The translations under genes and the position numbers were made by a program. A DNA stretch of 9,161 bases from assembly GCA_041263285.1 (NCBI GenBank), contig JBFSVS010000029.1, positions 1 through 9,161 of the forward strand. Reading direction: 5' to 3'. Source of the DNA: Acidiparvus fluvialis (GTDB lineage Bacteria > Acidobacteriota > Holophagae > Holophagales > Holophagaceae). The notes beneath the pieces were generated by a model. The model was not told where the DNA came from. It did not search any database and saw only the letters and a list, made by a program, of their open reading frames with translations. Position 1 is the first letter of the stretch; each line of letters starts with the position of its first letter. Positions 7,478-9,161 of the stretch are shown here, piece after piece.

Positions 7478-8410
7478 CTAAGAGTTTGTCCACAAGAGAT
7501 CATCATCCATTCGTGATTTTTTTTTCTCGACATAGGGTTCGAGGATCGCCCATAGTTCATCTCCGTGAGCTTTAAGAAATCTTGGGTTACGTATAGTCTT
7601 ATCAAAAAGTTCACGTCGACTAGGGATCTGTTCAGCACACTGAAGAATCCATCGATTACCCATTTCCATGATGGCCCCTACGTCTCCGCTGTTACCCCAA
7701 CGAACTCTTAGTTCACAAAATTGACGGGCAATTGCTTCCGCTTCTTCGCCTAAATAAGCAGCTTTCTCGACTATAGGCTCCATGGCGGGAGATCGATAAG
7801 CGCGAATCCTTCTGAACAGAGATTCCATCTCTTGGGGAAGTTGGGCGACACGCGATTGGATGTCCAATTCGTCTTTTCGCTCTTCCACTTCGTCAGCTAA
7901 CCGTCGCAGTAGAGGAAGTAAAAGAGCAGCATCTTGAGCTGCATATTTAAGCTGACTCTCACGCAAGGGTCGGAGCACCCAATTGCTATCCTGTTCTTCT
8001 TTATCCACTTCGATGCCTAGTTTGATTTTGGCAACCGCCTTGAGCCCAGGCTGAGGGTATCCCAGCGCCTTTGCCAAAAGCATCGTATCAAAAACAGAGT
8101 CGGGTACAAAATCATACAAACGCTTTAAGACAATGCCATCATTAGAGAAGTCATGGCAGATCCATGGAATATGGCGAATTGACTCAAGAGCAGATGGAAT
8201 ATGGTCTACCAAGGTGAGACTGTCAATAAGCCAGACTTGGTTATGCGTAGCCACCTGGAGTAAAGCGAGATTGCAATGATGCATTCCCGTCAGCGAGTTC
8301 TCTAAGTCGACCGCTAGTACATCTGCTTTCTGCCAATCAAGCATGGCACGTTGCAGGGGCTCCCATTGATCAATGAACTCACTTGGAAGTTGAAAAGGGG
8401 AATCCGTCAT
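7478..8410 (-). CDS. rnd: RNase D-like DEDDy 3'-5' exonuclease
   Basis: Proteins of this family trim the 3' ends of tRNA precursors and other structured RNAs. From the chosen ATG the protein has 310 residues (E. coli Rnd has 375). All DEDDy acidic residues are present: VDLEN (Asp35, Glu37; the usual form is DTE), CHDFSND (Asp91), and YAAQD (Tyr156, Asp160). Between them stand the family blocks FDTMLLAKALG (107-117) and NWVLRPLRESQLKYAA (143-158). Residues about 228-293 (ELRVRWGN...ELWAILEPY) look like a single HRDC domain, so a second HRDC, as in longer homologues, is missing. Upstream in-frame ATGs at 8485, 8437 and 8428 would only add residues before the conserved start and, for the first, run into the divergent gene. 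GAGG lies 12 nt before the chosen ATG, a rather long spacing, so the start is moderately certain. The gene converges on uvrA. Confidence 0.9.
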   Translation of the reverse strand: MTDSPFQLPSEFIDQWEPLQRAMLDWQKADVLAVDLENSLTGMHHCNLALLQVATHNQVWLIDSLTLVDHIPSALESIRHIPWICHDFSNDGIVLKRLYDFVPDSVFDTMLLAKALGYPQPGLKAVAKIKLGIEVDKEEQDSNWVLRPLRESQLKYAAQDAALLLPLLRRLADEVEERKDELDIQSRVAQLPQEMESLFRRIRAYRSPAMEPIVEKAAYLGEEAEAIARQFCELRVRWGNSGDVGAIMEMGNRWILQCAEQIPSRRELFDKTIRNPRFLKAHGDELWAILEPYVEKKKSRMDDDLLWTNS

Positions 8411-8463
8411 ACTAATATTGTGCCTCAGCATTCCCCACATCCCGGATCTTAGGCATCGTTCTT

Positions 8464-8470
8464 GGGGGAG
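8464..8470 (+). promoter_or_regulatory. Ribosome binding site deciding a GTG start
   Basis: GGGGGAG is followed by T7 and then GTG at 8478, a 7-nt spacing. The ATG at 8484 would be 13 nt away, too far for such a strong Shine-Dalgarno. The run TTCCCC at 8431-8436 can pair with GGGGAG at 8465-8470 (five pairs plus one G-T wobble) across a 28-nt loop, which could partly mask the site. Confidence 0.6.
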
Positions 8471-8477
8471 TTTTTTT

Positions 8478-8894
8478 GTGACCATGCTTTTAATTTATGA
8501 CGGAATGTGCGGTTTGTGTCATAGATCCGTCACCTTTGCTATGGACCATGATCCTAGCGGATTACTATTTTCTTTTAGTCCTTCGAGCTCCGAATACGGC
8601 CGACATCGACTTGAAGAATTGAATCTAGGTCTTGAGCCACGATCGATTGTTCTCATCACAGAATATGACGAAGTATTACTTAAATCTGATGCAGCTCTTC
8701 GGGTCTTATCGGTTCTGGGCCCTCCTTGGTCTTGGCTTGCAAAATTAGGCCAGTGGGTCCCCAAGACCCTTAGAGATCACCTTTATGATCGTATTTCAGT
8801 CAATCGCCGCTTACTTTTTGAGCAACCCCCCTCTATTTGCCCCACCGTTCCCAGCCATCAATCTTTTCGTTATCGATTAAGGCTCGAGAAATGA
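8478..8894 (+). CDS. DCC-family (DUF393) thiol-disulfide oxidoreductase-like protein
   Basis: A 138-residue protein with the family's N-terminal YDGMCGLCHRSVTFAMDHDP block (7-26). The CXXC pair is Cys11 and Cys14, preceded by Asp8, on a thioredoxin-like strand. Later family blocks are SIVLIT (56-61), LLKSDAALRVLSVLG (67-81) and WVPKTLRDHLYDRISVNRR (93-111), with a further cysteine in ICP (Cys121). DCC proteins are thought to be thiol-disulfide redox proteins, but their substrates are mostly unknown. No signal peptide is visible, so it is probably cytoplasmic. The GTG start is preferred on ribosome-site spacing; the ATG at 8484 would give 136 residues. The gene is divergent from the RNase D-like gene (67-bp gap, no convincing promoter seen) and its last 25 bp overlap the end of rsmE on the other strand. 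Confidence 0.88.
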   Translation: MTMLLIYDGMCGLCHRSVTFAMDHDPSGLLFSFSPSSSEYGRHRLEELNLGLEPRSIVLITEYDEVLLKSDAALRVLSVLGPPWSWLAKLGQWVPKTLRDHLYDRISVNRRLLFEQPPSICPTVPSHQSFRYRLRLEK

Positions 8895-9161
8895 AGTGCT
8901 GCGGCTCCCATGAGAGCGCAAGGAGCCGTAACGGCCCGAAGAATAGATCCACCTAGTGAAATCGGTTGCCACTGAGCCTCTAAAAGTTTCGAGATTTCTC
9001 CCGATGTAAAACCTCCTTCGGGACCACTCGTAAAAACAAAATCTTGGAGTTGGATAGGATCATGAGGCCGTGTAGATTTTCCTTCATAGGCAACCCATCG
9101 CTGTGAGATGGGATGATCTAAGAGATAGTCCATAGGCTCAGGGAACTTGAGTTCAGGCAAG
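8870..9161 (-). CDS. rsmE: 16S rRNA (uracil-1498-N3)-methyltransferase, C-terminal part
   Basis: RsmE is a SPOUT (knotted) methyltransferase that makes m3U at position 1498 of 16S rRNA in assembled 30S subunits. Only about 96 C-terminal residues are visible; full proteins have about 240, and the frame stays open to the right edge. The leftmost visible codon on this strand is TTG, read as Leu in the family's 'LPE' segment, so no start lies in the window. The SAM-binding knot shows FVFTSGPEGGFTSGEI (visible residues 41-56) and LGGSILRAVTAPCALMGA (69-86). In the second motif the usual RxETA glutamate is a valine (GTT, 8930-8932). The stop at 8870-8872 lies inside the end of the DCC gene on the opposite strand. 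Confidence 0.9.
   Translation of the reverse strand, partial: LPELKFPEPMDYLLDHPISQRWVAYEGKSTRPHDPIQLQDFVFTSGPEGGFTSGEISKLLEAQWQPISLGGSILRAVTAPCALMGAAALHFSSLNR
8902..8928. other. Inverted repeat just past the DCC gene stop
   Basis: CGGCTCC (8902-8908) and GGAGCCG (8922-8928) form a perfect 7-bp stem with a 13-nt loop, starting 7 nt after the DCC stop and within rsmE coding sequence. No T tract follows on either strand, so it is not a classic intrinsic terminator. It might stabilise the DCC message 3' end or be chance. Confidence 0.3.

Noticed and set aside
8411..8485. Longer RNase D-like protein starting at 8485
   Set aside because: It would overlap the start of the divergent DCC gene and its leader, has no Shine-Dalgarno and adds residues before the family's usual start.
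3454..8558. Shared AMDHDP peptide and similar DNA in prmA and the DCC gene
   Set aside because: The two occurrences are short, in unrelated folds and each explained by its own family motif; taken as coincidence.

Overview
This window reads as an ordinary stretch of bacterial chromosome carrying five conserved housekeeping genes, a small accessory redox gene and the 3' part of a very large surface-type repeat protein. All assignments come from reading motifs by eye; no database search was run. The lineage is uncertain. Kelch propellers preceded by Thr/Ser-rich 'SGGTG...TTTYTLTVTNAAG' Ig-like modules recall what I know of Holophagae-type Acidobacteriota (Geothrix and relatives), but the moderate GC content and the lack of a search make this a weak suggestion. 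Nothing points to a plasmid, phage or insertion element.

Layout. Positions 1-2920 (+) hold the 3' end of a multidomain protein, open at the left edge: two copies of a roughly 78-residue Ig-like module, a third Ig-like domain of another type, then about 14 kelch blades, enough for two seven-bladed propellers. After a 46-bp gap come prmA (ribosomal protein L11 methyltransferase) and murI (glutamate racemase), joined by a one-base TAATG stop/start overlap and so probably one transcription unit. A 78-bp gap with an extended -10 promoter candidate and a clear Shine-Dalgarno leads to uvrA (UvrABC excinuclease subunit A). It converges, 18 bp away, on a minus-strand RNase D-like 3'-5' exonuclease gene. 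That gene is divergent from a small DCC-family (DUF393) thiol-disulfide oxidoreductase gene. The DCC gene ends in a 25-bp tail-to-tail overlap with the 3' end of rsmE (16S rRNA m3U1498 methyltransferase), which runs off the right edge.

Functionally the right two thirds is translation and RNA maintenance (prmA, rnd-like, rsmE), cell-wall precursor supply (murI) and DNA repair (uvrA). I see no evidence of a new multi-gene system. The points most worth a second look are the double-propeller architecture with fresh internal repeats and a GC-rich 5' block, an intrinsic-terminator-like hairpin with a T tract lying antisense inside the uvrA interdomain linker, the unusual first zinc-finger spacing of UvrA, a probable GTG start for the DCC gene, and a possibly leaderless prmA promoter.
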